This document shows, one piece after another, positions 7,736-14,966 of a stretch of DNA of 22,380 nt (position 1 is the stretch's first letter; each line of letters opens with the position of its first letter). Below the pieces are notes generated by a model. That model did no database searches, was not told the DNA's origin, and saw nothing but the letters and a program-made list of their open reading frames with translations. Source of the DNA: Spirochaetae bacterium HGW-Spirochaetae-7 (GTDB taxonomy: Bacteria > Spirochaetota > Spirochaetia > Treponematales > UBA12059); assembly GCA_002839245.1 (NCBI GenBank), contig PGXR01000010.1, positions 1 to 22,380 of the forward strand, in the 5' to 3' direction. Made by a program: the position numbers and the translations under genes.

Positions 7736-8281
7736 AAGCGCTCTCTCGTAGAATCGCACCATCGACCTGCCGTATTCCCTCTCGTCCTTGAGCGACAGAT
7801 CGCCGCTGTGCTCCGGAAGCTTTTCTTCGCTCGGGTAATGGACGAGGAGCAGTCCTCCGCGTTCCACCAGACCCCGTTCGGCGATGGAGCGGACGATGTC
7901 GGCCTTATGGGCATAGGGGAAAGGCGCATCGCAGAACACTATCGAAAAGCTCCGCTCGCAACGCAATATGAACCGCTCGACCGGAACGCAATGGCAATCG
8001 ATCCGTTCCGGGACCATCGAGACGTTCCGGATAAGGAGCGACAGCTTGGCCCTGTCACGTTCCACGCAAGCCACCGGAGAGGCTCCTCGGCTCGAGGCTT
8101 CGAGCGCGATGATACCTGATCCCGAGAACAGGTCCAGGAACGATCTGCCATGGAGTGGACCGAGTATCGAGAAAAGCGATTCCCGCATCCTGTCCATCGC
8201 GGGGCGGATCTCGAAAGCGCCTTGAGGCACTTCTATCCGCCGTCCCCGGAGCGTTCCGCCGGTTACGCGCAAGAAACCCAT
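7688..8281 (-). CDS. rsmD: 16S rRNA guanine-966 N2-methyltransferase
   Basis: RsmD methylates G966 of 16S rRNA during 30S assembly using S-adenosylmethionine. The 197-residue protein has the family start VTGGTLRGRRI, RPAMDRMRESLFSIL, and the SAM-binding motif FLDLFSGSGIIALEASSRGA. The catalytic tetrapeptide, normally DPP(Y/F), reads DAPF (in VFCDAPFPY), so the first proline has become alanine; the Asp and the aromatic residue are kept. ATG 8281 was chosen because it sits 2 bases after the smpB stop and begins directly before the conserved N-terminus. The longer open frame to 8380 would overlap smpB by about 100 bases. Function by homology is secure; the effect of the DAPF change on activity is unknown. 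Confidence 0.9.
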   Translation of the reverse strand: MGFLRVTGGTLRGRRIEVPQGAFEIRPAMDRMRESLFSILGPLHGRSFLDLFSGSGIIALEASSRGASPVACVERDRAKLSLLIRNVSMVPERIDCHCVPVERFILRCERSFSIVFCDAPFPYAHKADIVRSIAERGLVERGGLLLVHYPSEEKLPEHSGDLSLKDEREYGRSMVRFYERALSAIEGPDDTRQTLVQ

Positions 8282-8283
8282 TC

Positions 8284-8742
8284 TCAGCTCTGCCTGTCGC
8301 GGAATTCGCGCTGGAGTTCCCTTTTGACTTCCCGTTCCTTTATCGATTCGCGCTTGTCGGAATATTTCTTGCCCCTGCACAAGCCGAGCTCGACCTTGAC
8401 CCGGCCCTTCCTGAAGTGGAAATCGAGAGGCACGAGCGTGAAGCCCTTCTCGTTGACGCGACGCTCTAGCCTTTTCAGCTCCTGGGCGTGGGCCAGAAGT
8501 TTTTTCGGCCTGTCTGGGTCGTGGTTGAATATCGAGCTACAGCTATATTCGGAAATGTGGACATTCCTGAGCCACAGTTCGCCCTTTTCGAAGGCAGCGT
8601 AGCCGTCCGGGAAGGAGACCTTGCCGATGCGCAGCGACTTGACCTCGGAACCCAGGAGGCTTACGCCGCACTCCATCGTCTCCTCGATTGTATAGTCGAA
8701 ACGCGCACGCCTGTTCAGCGCAATAACCTTGACGCCATCCAT
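8284..8742 (-). CDS. smpB: SsrA-binding protein SmpB
   Basis: SmpB binds tmRNA and carries it into the empty A site of stalled ribosomes, starting trans-translation. The 152-residue length and motifs are typical: NRRARFDYTIEETMECGV, LLGSEVKSLRIG, the central LRNVHISEYS block, and the basic C-terminal tail (KRESIKEREVKRELQRE) that enters the mRNA channel. The ATG at 8742 lies 6 bases after the stop of the PEGA/SUMF1 gene, and rsmD follows after 2 bases, so all three are probably one transcript. No separate promoter or strong ribosome site is evident before it. Confidence 0.96.
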   Translation of the reverse strand: MDGVKVIALNRRARFDYTIEETMECGVSLLGSEVKSLRIGKVSFPDGYAAFEKGELWLRNVHISEYSCSSIFNHDPDRPKKLLAHAQELKRLERRVNEKGFTLVPLDFHFRKGRVKVELGLCRGKKYSDKRESIKEREVKRELQREFRDRQS

Positions 8743-8748
8743 GGATCG

Positions 8749-10290
8749 CTACCGCGCCTGCACCATTGCGATGCGGAAGCCAAGGTACGCCGTGCACGCT
8801 GTTTCCGGCATCGGGCCGCGCGATGCCAGGTTGACGAGGTCTGACCTGTTGGCCCAGGAGCCGCCCCTGACGACCGCTTCGGTCGATACGAAGCTATTCC
8901 TGCCGTCGATGCCGGCCGCGGGATGGGTGGCGAAGGAATCGGAACACCATTCCCACAGGTTCCCAAGCATCCCCCGCAGTCCGGAAGAGTCGTAGCGGAG
9001 GTCGGCTGGGCGGGCAGGACCCGTAGCTCCTGAATCAACGAAAACCGCGACGGTCGCCGGGGAAGTCCCGGCCGAAGCCGCCGCCAGCGCCCATTGGGCT
9101 TCGGTCGGCAGCGCGAACCGGTATCCGGCAGGCGCGGCCGATGACAGCCATGCGCAGTAGGCTATGGCGGCGGGCCTCGAGACAAAACGGAGCGCGTCTG
9201 CGTCGGCGGCCTCGGCAAAGCCGCTCAGGTAGTCGGATTCGACGAGTCCGCGAGCCCGGAGGCTGTTGGCCGAGCCTGGACCCCAGTCGGGATTGGCTGT
9301 CAAGAATGCCCTGAATTCACCGACGGTGACCTCGCCTGACGCAAGGTAGAAAGGCTGGACGGCAACGCTTGCGTCCATAGCTCCGCTTGCCTTGAGCACT
9401 GCCGTGCCGGCCGGCATCGGGACGAACTCCCTGCCCGCGAATGCGGTCCTGGAGCCCGCAGCCAGCTTGACGGCCGTCCCTACGGCTGCGCCGGCGAATA
9501 CCTTCCTGTAATAAACGCTTGCCTCGAGCCTGGTTCGAACCGCTGGCGGAAGCGCGGCAACCAGGGCCGGCAACATTGCCGGGTCGACGGCGAGTTCGGC
9601 CATGGTCGAGGAGACGAGCCTGCCGAGCGACGCCGGGGTCACGGTAGCAGATCCACCGTAAAGGATAGCCGTCGCCCTAGTCGCATCGCGGACCGATTGC
9701 GCGTGCAATGCGTACGACAATGCGGCTCCGGCCAGGTGACCACCGACGGCGGCCCGCGTTGATCCCGGGTCGACAAGCGCGGAGCGGGCGGCGTCGGAGA
9801 GGGCCATCGGGATCTGGTAGGCGTCGCTCGGCGAACCCGAGAGGGCCCAGGACGCGTACGCACGCATGCCGTCTTCAAGGATGCCGATACCCGATACGGG
9901 CACCAGGGACAATGACATGGATGCCCTGTTTGGAAAGGGCCACGTGGCGATGAGCCGGCCCGTGGAACGCACGACCGTCTCGGCGGGCACGAAGCCGGGG
10001 CGCTCGACGCGGATGGAACGCTCGCCGGCCGGTAGGAAGATTTCGCAGGGTGCGTGACCGCGGTAGACGCCGTCAACGAACACAGCGGAGCCGGGCGGAT
10101 CGACGTTGAACGACCACGTCGATCCCGGTCGCCTTATCCCCGGAAGTAGCAGCGTGAGGAAGAGCATGGCAAGCAAGGCGATGCCGTAAGCCGCGGCTAG
10201 ATACCGCCTCGGCGCGATGCCGAAGATGGGCTTGAAACGTACCGTCGCTTCTTCTATATCTTGTTGGCTGATGGTCTTGTCGTCGTTCAT
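8749..10290 (-). CDS. Membrane-anchored protein with PEGA domain and C-terminal SUMF1 (formylglycine-generating-enzyme-like) domain
   Basis: This 513-residue protein has one membrane segment (about residues 30-51), a PEGA domain straight after it (about 60-105: NVDPPGSAVFVDG, RVERPGF), and an Ala-rich helical middle. The SUMF1/FGE-type C-type-lectin fold covers about 310-510 and shows FYLASGEVTVGEFRAF, YRFALPTEAQWALAA, GNLWEWCSD, VRGGSW and LGFRIA. SUMF1-like domains in spirochaetes are often attached to PEGA domains in envelope proteins of unknown function. Only one Cys lies near the C-terminal position where true sulfatase-modifying enzymes carry their catalytic Cys pair, so enzymatic formylglycine formation is not supported. 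The start ATG 10290 lies only 6 bases after a near-perfect -10, so the mRNA is probably leaderless. The alternative upstream start would overlap the promoter. Confidence 0.85.
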   Translation of the reverse strand: MNDDKTISQQDIEEATVRFKPIFGIAPRRYLAAAYGIALLAMLFLTLLLPGIRRPGSTWSFNVDPPGSAVFVDGVYRGHAPCEIFLPAGERSIRVERPGFVPAETVVRSTGRLIATWPFPNRASMSLSLVPVSGIGILEDGMRAYASWALSGSPSDAYQIPMALSDAARSALVDPGSTRAAVGGHLAGAALSYALHAQSVRDATRATAILYGGSATVTPASLGRLVSSTMAELAVDPAMLPALVAALPPAVRTRLEASVYYRKVFAGAAVGTAVKLAAGSRTAFAGREFVPMPAGTAVLKASGAMDASVAVQPFYLASGEVTVGEFRAFLTANPDWGPGSANSLRARGLVESDYLSGFAEAADADALRFVSRPAAIAYCAWLSSAAPAGYRFALPTEAQWALAAASAGTSPATVAVFVDSGATGPARPADLRYDSSGLRGMLGNLWEWCSDSFATHPAAGIDGRNSFVSTEAVVRGGSWANRSDLVNLASRGPMPETACTAYLGFRIAMVQAR

Positions 10291-10296
10291 CGCGGG

Positions 10297-10326
10297 ATTA
10301 TAGAAGCCGGTGGCAAGGCTTGTCAA
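10297..10326 (-). promoter_or_regulatory. Consensus promoter of the PEGA/SUMF1-smpB-rsmD unit (leaderless)
   Basis: On the minus strand TTGACA (10326-10321) and TATAAT (10302-10297), both perfect consensus hexamers, are spaced 18 bases apart. Only 6 bases (10296-10291) separate the -10 from the ATG at 10290, so transcription should start at or next to the A of the start codon. The -35 overlaps the -35 of the divergent lepB promoter. Confidence 0.78.
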
Positions 10327-10348
10327 CGCGAACGAAAGATGGTAGCCT
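10320..10348 (+). promoter_or_regulatory. Possible promoter of the lepB-lepB-hemW-pdxY unit
   Basis: TTGTCA (10320-10325) and TAGCCT (10343-10348) are 17 bases apart. Seven bases then lead to ATG 10356. No ribosome site is visible, so this would also give a leaderless or nearly leaderless mRNA. The -10 is weak (4 of 6 matches). Confidence 0.45.
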
Positions 10349-10355
10349 CGTGCCG

Positions 10356-11321
10356 ATGACAGCCAAGGTAGATTTCTTGACATCGCTGGTGACCTTTACC
10401 GAGCGTGTCCTGACGCGTCGCAAGAAGCGTCGCCTCGCCCAGAAGATGAAACAACAGGCGAAACACTGGATACGCGACTGGGCGGAAGCCATCCTCTGGG
10501 CCGTCTGCATGGTTCTCCTGATCAACCAGTATCTGTTCCAGATGTACCGCATTCCCTCCGGGTCGATGTCCGGCACCCTCGAGATAGGCGACATGATATT
10601 CGTGGACAAGCTGGTCTATGGTCCCGAACTCCTTCCCGGCATGGCCAAGATGCCGGGGGCCCGGGAAGCCAGGCGCGGCGAGGTGATCGTTTTTGAGAAC
10701 CCGGCTTACCTGTCCAAGGGTCCCGTCTTCACGATACTCCAGCAGTTCGTATACATGGCCACGCTGACCCTCGTCGACATCGACCTGGACGAGGCGGGCC
10801 AGCCACGCGTTCATTACCTCATCAAGCGCGCCATCGCGACAGGCGGCGATACCGTGCGGGTTGTCGATGGCGAAGTGAGTTTCCTGTTCCAGGGCACCTC
10901 GGGCTGGGTCACCGAGCGGGAGTACCAGAAGGCTTCCGGCTTCTCGTACCCGCTCAGACGCATGGTCAAGCCGGAGGACTATCCGTCCATCGGCTCGGCC
11001 GGACGTATTGCGGCCAGGATCGACATGGGCATCATCCCCGCCTCGTCGCTCCCTGCGTACAATCCCTACGACGAACTGGCGCTCAACCGCACTCGCCTTG
11101 CCGAACTGGCCGCCGCGTATCCCCAGGACGCGCGAATCGTCGCCGAAGACAGGAAGATACATTCCGGCTGGTACGTTCCGGAAGGCAGGCTTTTCCCGAT
11201 GGGTGACAACCGGGACAATTCCAAGGATGCCCGCTGGTTCGGCGCCGTTTCGCTCGACAAGGTCCTGGGCCACGCGCTTTTCGTCTACTGGCCGCTGGGC
11301 AGGCTCGGTTCCATCCGGTAA
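10356..11321 (+). CDS. lepB: Type I signal peptidase
   Basis: This enzyme cleaves signal peptides from exported proteins on the outer face of the inner membrane. The 321-residue product has a basic N-terminus (residues 20-40), one membrane segment (about 43-62), and the Ser/Lys dyad. The nucleophile is Ser70 in RIPSGSM and the general base is Lys157 in LIKRAIATGGD. The GDNRDNSKDARWFG box (283-296) is intact. After the SM dipeptide the usual proline is glycine (SMSGTL). A long insertion between the dyad and the GDNR box (about residues 175-270) makes it larger than many family members. ATG 10356 was chosen over the TTG at 10320 because that TTG is part of the -35. It is followed after 5 bases by a second paralogue. 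Confidence 0.92.
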   Translation: MTAKVDFLTSLVTFTERVLTRRKKRRLAQKMKQQAKHWIRDWAEAILWAVCMVLLINQYLFQMYRIPSGSMSGTLEIGDMIFVDKLVYGPELLPGMAKMPGAREARRGEVIVFENPAYLSKGPVFTILQQFVYMATLTLVDIDLDEAGQPRVHYLIKRAIATGGDTVRVVDGEVSFLFQGTSGWVTEREYQKASGFSYPLRRMVKPEDYPSIGSAGRIAARIDMGIIPASSLPAYNPYDELALNRTRLAELAAAYPQDARIVAEDRKIHSGWYVPEGRLFPMGDNRDNSKDARWFGAVSLDKVLGHALFVYWPLGRLGSIR

Positions 11322-11326
11322 CCGGC

Positions 11327-12055
11327 ATGAAACGCGTGCAGTCATTCGAGGATGCCAGGCGGAGGCGATCGACCTTCCTGCGAATACTCCGTTATCTGGT
11401 CGTACTCTTCCTCGCCTTCGAGCTGTTCTCGGCTTTCGCGTTCAAGTCCTGGACCGTGGTGTCGGGGGCAATGAGTCCGACACTCGAGCCCAAGGACCGC
11501 ATCGTCGTGCTGTCGTCGGCATACGGCGTCTTTAATCCTTTCAGTGACCGGCGCTCGTCCTTCAAGGCACCGGAAAGAGGCGACATCGTGTTGATGCGCC
11601 TGCCATCGGCGGACGTACACCCGTGGCACGACCGATTCGCCGATTCGGCGCTCCGCTTTGTAACGCTGCAGATGGTGGGATTGCACGGTTCCAGGGCTTC
11701 GTCCGATACGCCGGTCGTCAAGAGGGTCGTGGCCGGTCCCGGAGACTCGGTGATGATGGACGGCTTCGTCATCTACGTACAAGCCGGCGGTTCATCGCAC
11801 TTCCTTACAGAATACGAGGTCTCTGGCGGCGCTTACGATATCGAAGGCGCCACGCCGGTTGAAGGCTGGGACAAGGATATGCCCCTCTCGGGCAATTTCA
11901 AGTCTGTTACGCTTGGATCGGACGAGTTTTTCGTGGTCGGGGACAACAGGGGTTCCAGCGCGGATTCGCGCTTTTTCGGCCCGGTTTCTTCGAGCCTGAT
12001 ACTGGGCAAGGTCGTCTTTCGCTACTGGCCGCTTGCGCGCATGTCGGAACTGTAG
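11327..12055 (+). CDS. Signal peptidase I paralogue lacking the nucleophile serine (probably non-catalytic)
   Basis: This 242-residue protein has a basic N-terminus, one membrane segment (about 20-38) and the S26 peptidase fold. The general-base Lys132 (VVKRVVAGPGD) and the box GDNRGSSADSRFFG (205-218) are kept. In the box that should read SGSM, the sequence is SGAM (Ser46-Gly47-Ala48-Met49), with a GCA codon where the nucleophile serine belongs. This is a clear single-residue loss in an otherwise well-preserved enzyme. Staphylococcus aureus has a precedent: inactive SpsA next to active SpsB. Borrelia also carries adjacent lepB genes. It starts 5 bases after the active lepB, so it may partner or regulate it. 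Ser50 right after Met49 is an alternative nucleophile only if the loop is shifted, which seems unlikely. Confidence 0.88.
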   Translation: MKRVQSFEDARRRRSTFLRILRYLVVLFLAFELFSAFAFKSWTVVSGAMSPTLEPKDRIVVLSSAYGVFNPFSDRRSSFKAPERGDIVLMRLPSADVHPWHDRFADSALRFVTLQMVGLHGSRASSDTPVVKRVVAGPGDSVMMDGFVIYVQAGGSSHFLTEYEVSGGAYDIEGATPVEGWDKDMPLSGNFKSVTLGSDEFFVVGDNRGSSADSRFFGPVSSSLILGKVVFRYWPLARMSEL

Positions 12056-12064
12056 GGAGGAGGA

Positions 12065-13282
12065 GTGCCCGCTGTCGGTGAAAGCCGGTCGCTCTACGTG
12101 CACGTGCCGTTCTGCCTGTCGCGTTGCTCGTACTGTGATTTCCACAGTTCCGTGCCAAATCCCCAGGCGCTCGAGGCGGCGAGCGAAGCATGGCTGGCAG
12201 CCATCAGGGTACATCTCGATACACTGGGTCGAAGGTTCGGGCGGACTGGATACGGGACTGTCTATCTTGGCGGCGGAAGCCCCTCGTGCCTGCCGCGGGG
12301 AACCCTTTCCAGAACGCTCAGCCTGATTGGCGCCGAAGCGCGGGCCGGTGGGTCGGATCCAGTCGAGTTCACCATGGAAGCAAATCCTGAGGACGTGGAT
12401 GCCACCCTGCTGGACACGCTCGTACAGGCTGGCGTCGATAGGCTGTCCATTGGCGTCCAAAGCCTGGAGGACGATGCCAGGACTATCGCGGGACGCCGGG
12501 GTGACGCTCTTTCGACTATGCGCAACCTTGAGCGGATTGCCGGAAGCTGGGGGGGGCGATGGTCGGCGGACTTGATGTACGGATTGCCGGGCCAGAGCGT
12601 AGAGGGCCTGGCCCGCGACGTTGAAAACATTGCGGATTTCGGGCTCGGCCACCTGTCGCTGTACGAATTGACGCTCGAGGAAGGCACACCGCTGTCCAAG
12701 TCGGCCGCATCCGGTGGCGTACGCATACCCGGTGACGACGAGCGGGGCGACCAGTACGATGCGGCCCGGGAAATTCTCGCGAGGACCGGATTCAAGCGGT
12801 ACGAAGTATCGAACTGGGCTATTCCCGGGCAGGAATGCATTCACAACGATGTCTACTGGAACATGGGAGACTGGCTTGCGGTAGGTCCTTCTGGAGTCGC
12901 CAACGTCGCTGCATCGTGCGGCTCTTTCCTGAGGCTTGAAAATACCGCGGACGATGCACTCTACCTTGACGACCCTGCCGCTTCATGCTCGGAGTCGATC
13001 GTCGCAGGCAAGGATGCTGCATTCGAGTGCCTGATGACGGCTCTGCGGAGAACCAAGGGTTTCGACCTGGCAATATTCAAGCAGCGTTTCGGTTTAGAGG
13101 CGGCAACCGTCTTCGGTCGCCTCGAAGAGGGCTATCCCGACCTCGTGTGCCTGGAGGGCGATTCGTGGCGGGCTACCGATCGAGGTCTCGATACCTTGAA
13201 CGGGCCGCTCCTGTCGGCATTGTCGAGCGCGGAGCGTTTCTATGCCGAATCAGCGCCATCGAAAGGAGGACCGCCTCGATGA
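12065..13282 (+). CDS. hemW: HemW-type radical SAM protein (heme chaperone, HemN-like)
   Basis: The 405-residue protein begins with YVHVPFCLSRCSYCDF, the HemN/HemW signature with Cys17, Cys21 and Cys24 binding the 4Fe-4S cluster. It continues with GGGSPS, the VEFTMEANPED and RLSIGVQS blocks, DLMYGLPGQ, and the HNDVYW motif that marks the HemW subfamily. A C-terminal HemN-C winged domain follows. HemW proteins bind and deliver heme and lack coproporphyrinogen oxidase activity; older annotations call them oxygen-independent coproporphyrinogen oxidases. The start is GTG 12065, with GGGAGG only 4 bases upstream, a tight spacing, but no other start preserves the N-terminal strand. Its stop overlaps the pdxY ATG as ATGA. 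Confidence 0.9.
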   Translation: MPAVGESRSLYVHVPFCLSRCSYCDFHSSVPNPQALEAASEAWLAAIRVHLDTLGRRFGRTGYGTVYLGGGSPSCLPRGTLSRTLSLIGAEARAGGSDPVEFTMEANPEDVDATLLDTLVQAGVDRLSIGVQSLEDDARTIAGRRGDALSTMRNLERIAGSWGGRWSADLMYGLPGQSVEGLARDVENIADFGLGHLSLYELTLEEGTPLSKSAASGGVRIPGDDERGDQYDAAREILARTGFKRYEVSNWAIPGQECIHNDVYWNMGDWLAVGPSGVANVAASCGSFLRLENTADDALYLDDPAASCSESIVAGKDAAFECLMTALRRTKGFDLAIFKQRFGLEAATVFGRLEEGYPDLVCLEGDSWRATDRGLDTLNGPLLSALSSAERFYAESAPSKGGPPR

Positions 13283-14148
13283 ATATTCTGTCGATTCAGT
13301 CGCATGTCGCCTTCGGCCACGTCGGCAACCGATCAGCGGTTTTCCCGCTCGAGCGGCTCGGCTACGAAGTCTGGCCCGTGAATACGGTGCAGTTTTCATG
13401 CCACGCGGGCATGCCCGGCTGGACAGGCTCGGTTTTCGGCGCTGACCACGTATCCGATGTCGTGCGCGGCCTCGGCCGGCTGGGCATCATGCCATCGTGC
13501 GATGCGGTGCTGTCGGGATACATGGGCGATGTCGAGACCGGGGCCGCGATCATGGCCGCCGTCGATGCTGTGAAGAAAGCCAACCCCGAAGCTGTCTACT
13601 GCTGCGATCCGGTGATGGGAGACCTGCCCGGCGGCGTGTACGTCCAGGACGGCCTGCCTGAGTTCATAACGGCGCAGGCAGTGCCGAGGGCGGACATCGT
13701 ATGTCCCAACTGCTTCGAGGCCGGGCTGCTCGGCAGATCCCCGACCAGAGGCATCGAAAGCGCCATAGATACTCCAGCCGGGGCCGCGCGGGTAGCGGAC
13801 GCCATACACGAGCTTGGGCCGCGCATAGTCATGATCACGAGCTACCGGCCGGCAGGGGAGGAGAGTATAGGCTTCTTCGTCAGCGACCTGTCGGTCCGCC
13901 GCGTCGTGACCGCCCCGATGCTCCCTTTCGGGAAGCCGCCCAAGGGTTCGGGAGACCTGGCGAGCGCGCTTTTCCTGGGCTACTACCTCACGAGCAGGGA
14001 TGTAGTCCTGGCGATGGAGGCGACCACGGATGCCCTGTACTCCGTACTGGAGGCTACGCTTGCGTCGGGTCACGACGAACTCGCCATCATCGCCGCCCAG
14101 GACTGTATAGCCTCGCCGGCCCGGAGGTTCCGCTCTGAGCCGGCTTGA
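13279..14148 (+). CDS. pdxY: Pyridoxal kinase
   Basis: This ribokinase-fold enzyme phosphorylates pyridoxal to pyridoxal phosphate in the B6 salvage pathway. The 289-residue protein shows ILSIQSHVAFGHVGN, TVQFSCH, SGYMGD, the DPVMGDLPGGVYV block, and the anion-hole/catalytic motif GSGDLAS with the catalytic Asp. The ATG at 13279 overlaps the hemW stop by 4 bases and has AGGAGG 9 bases upstream, so it is well placed for both coupled and independent initiation. It is the last gene of the lepB-lepB-hemW-pdxY run. A 15-base inverted repeat begins within its stop codon. PdxK would be an alternative name; length and the VFPLERLGYEVWPVNT block favour the PdxY group. Confidence 0.92.
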   Translation: MNILSIQSHVAFGHVGNRSAVFPLERLGYEVWPVNTVQFSCHAGMPGWTGSVFGADHVSDVVRGLGRLGIMPSCDAVLSGYMGDVETGAAIMAAVDAVKKANPEAVYCCDPVMGDLPGGVYVQDGLPEFITAQAVPRADIVCPNCFEAGLLGRSPTRGIESAIDTPAGAARVADAIHELGPRIVMITSYRPAGEESIGFFVSDLSVRRVVTAPMLPFGKPPKGSGDLASALFLGYYLTSRDVVLAMEATTDALYSVLEATLASGHDELAIIAAQDCIASPARRFRSEPA

Positions 14149-14183
14149 GCCAATTCCAAAGTCGGTTACTTTGAAATTGGCTC
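14147..14183. repeat. Inverted repeat 1 after pdxY
   Basis: Arms 14147-14161 and 14169-14183 are complementary at 14 of 15 positions, with a 7-base loop (TCGGTTA). The left arm begins inside the pdxY TGA. There is no T-run after it, so it is not a textbook intrinsic terminator, but it is well placed to stall or protect the pdxY mRNA end. Confidence 0.75.
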
Positions 14184-14194
14184 TGCAGTTTCTC

Positions 14195-14220
14195 GCTTTC
14201 TTGCCAATAGCAAGAAAAGC
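14195..14220. repeat. Inverted repeat 2 after pdxY
   Basis: TTTCTTGC (14197-14204) pairs with GCAAGAAA (14210-14217) across a 5-base loop. With one bulged A the stem extends by two GC pairs to 14195 and 14220. It lies 11 bases after repeat 1. CAATAGC in its centre also complements GCTATTG near 14239, so an alternative fold is possible. Confidence 0.65.
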
Positions 14221-14248
14221 TACGAAATCTGCGTATGGCTATTGAAGC

Positions 14249-14278
14249 TTTTTCAAAATGCGTCTGCATTTTGAAAAA
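14249..14278. repeat. Inverted repeat 3 between pdxY and the DUF2147 gene
   Basis: A perfect 13-base stem (14249-14261 with 14266-14278) encloses a GTCT loop. Both outer arm ends are A/T runs of five, so either strand shows a T-run before, and an A-run after, the stem. The region lies between convergent genes and may act as a two-way termination or mRNA-end structure. Confidence 0.75.
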
Positions 14279-14292
14279 CCCTCGTTTGAACT

Positions 14293-14826
14293 TTACTTCT
14301 TCCTCGGAATGACCGGTACGAAGGACGATGGATTGGGGAGCGAGAATCCGCTCGGTAGTTCACGCACCGTCGCCAGAAGCCAGGTCTGGTTCCGCCCCAG
14401 GAGGCCGCCGGTACCCTTGAGGGAACCGCGCACGAGCAGCTTGTCGGTTTCTCGCTTTATGGTGCAGTCGTAGACCTTGCCGTCCTTGGGGTCGATGATC
14501 GATCCCCTCCAGTCATTGCCTTTCTGCTGTATCTCGTAGACGAAGTCGAGACCGCAGTTTGGCGGGTCACCGGCAAGGGCGTCAGCCTTCTTTTCCTTCG
14601 TGGCGATAGTATCGTCGATGATGCCGGTTTCCTTGCTGATGGTCGCCATCATGCGGCCGAAAACCTTGCCTCCGTTCACGTAGAGCAATACGTAAGCGGT
14701 AGGCTTGCCTGTCTTGTCGTCGATTATCTTCCAGAGGCCCAGGATGTCATCCGCGGCCCAGGCGGATGTCATGCCGGCCACCATCAGCACCGCCATGGCT
14801 ATGGCCACGATTCCAGTTCTCTTCAT
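14293..14826 (-). CDS. Secreted DUF2147 family protein
   Basis: This 177-residue protein has a clear Sec signal peptide, MKRTGIVAIAMAVLMVAGMT with an AWA cleavage site at about residue 24. It is followed by a DUF2147-like beta-rich domain: ILGLWKIIDDKTGKPTAYVLLY, then FGRMMA, the CGLDFVYEI region, GSIIDPKDGKVYDC and TWLLA. Family members are small periplasmic or envelope proteins of unknown function. Two cysteines (in PPNCGLDF and VYDCTIK) could form a disulfide after export. The start ATG 14826 has AAGGAG 5-6 bases upstream and is preferred over an in-frame ATG 9 codons earlier because the signal peptide begins there. It has its own strong promoter. Convergent with pdxY across a hairpin-rich gap. 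Confidence 0.83.
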   Translation of the reverse strand: MKRTGIVAIAMAVLMVAGMTSAWAADDILGLWKIIDDKTGKPTAYVLLYVNGGKVFGRMMATISKETGIIDDTIATKEKKADALAGDPPNCGLDFVYEIQQKGNDWRGSIIDPKDGKVYDCTIKRETDKLLVRGSLKGTGGLLGRNQTWLLATVRELPSGFSLPNPSSFVPVIPRKK

Positions 14827-14893
14827 GCTATCTCCTTCGGGAATACACATCACTCCTCCGGTTCAAGACGCTCCGGCGGAGCGGATGTGCGAC

Positions 14894-14922
14894 AGTATAG
14901 GTCGGCAATTGCGGCAAGTAAA
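14894..14922 (-). promoter_or_regulatory. Promoter of the DUF2147 gene
   Basis: On the minus strand TTTACT (14922-14917) and TATACT (14899-14894) are exactly 17 bases apart. The leader would be about 60 bases and carries the AAGGAG ribosome site. It sits just after the stop of the upstream metallo-hydrolase gene, so DUF2147 can be expressed separately. Confidence 0.7.
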
Positions 14923-14966
14923 GCCAGGGATCCCGGGTAGTCTGCCCGGCTTGATACGCAAGGGTT

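Noticed and set aside
11327..12055. lepB2 as a pseudogene
   Set aside because: The frame is intact and the Lys and GDNR motifs are conserved, so a maintained non-catalytic protein fits better than decay.
11792..12844. 350-codon minus-strand frame across lepB2 and hemW
   Set aside because: It is fully antisense to two genes with clear family motifs; composition is typical of a shadow frame.
14249..14278. Classical rho-independent terminator
   Set aside because: The stem is strong but AT-rich, and no T-run follows it on either strand, so I list it only as an inverted repeat.
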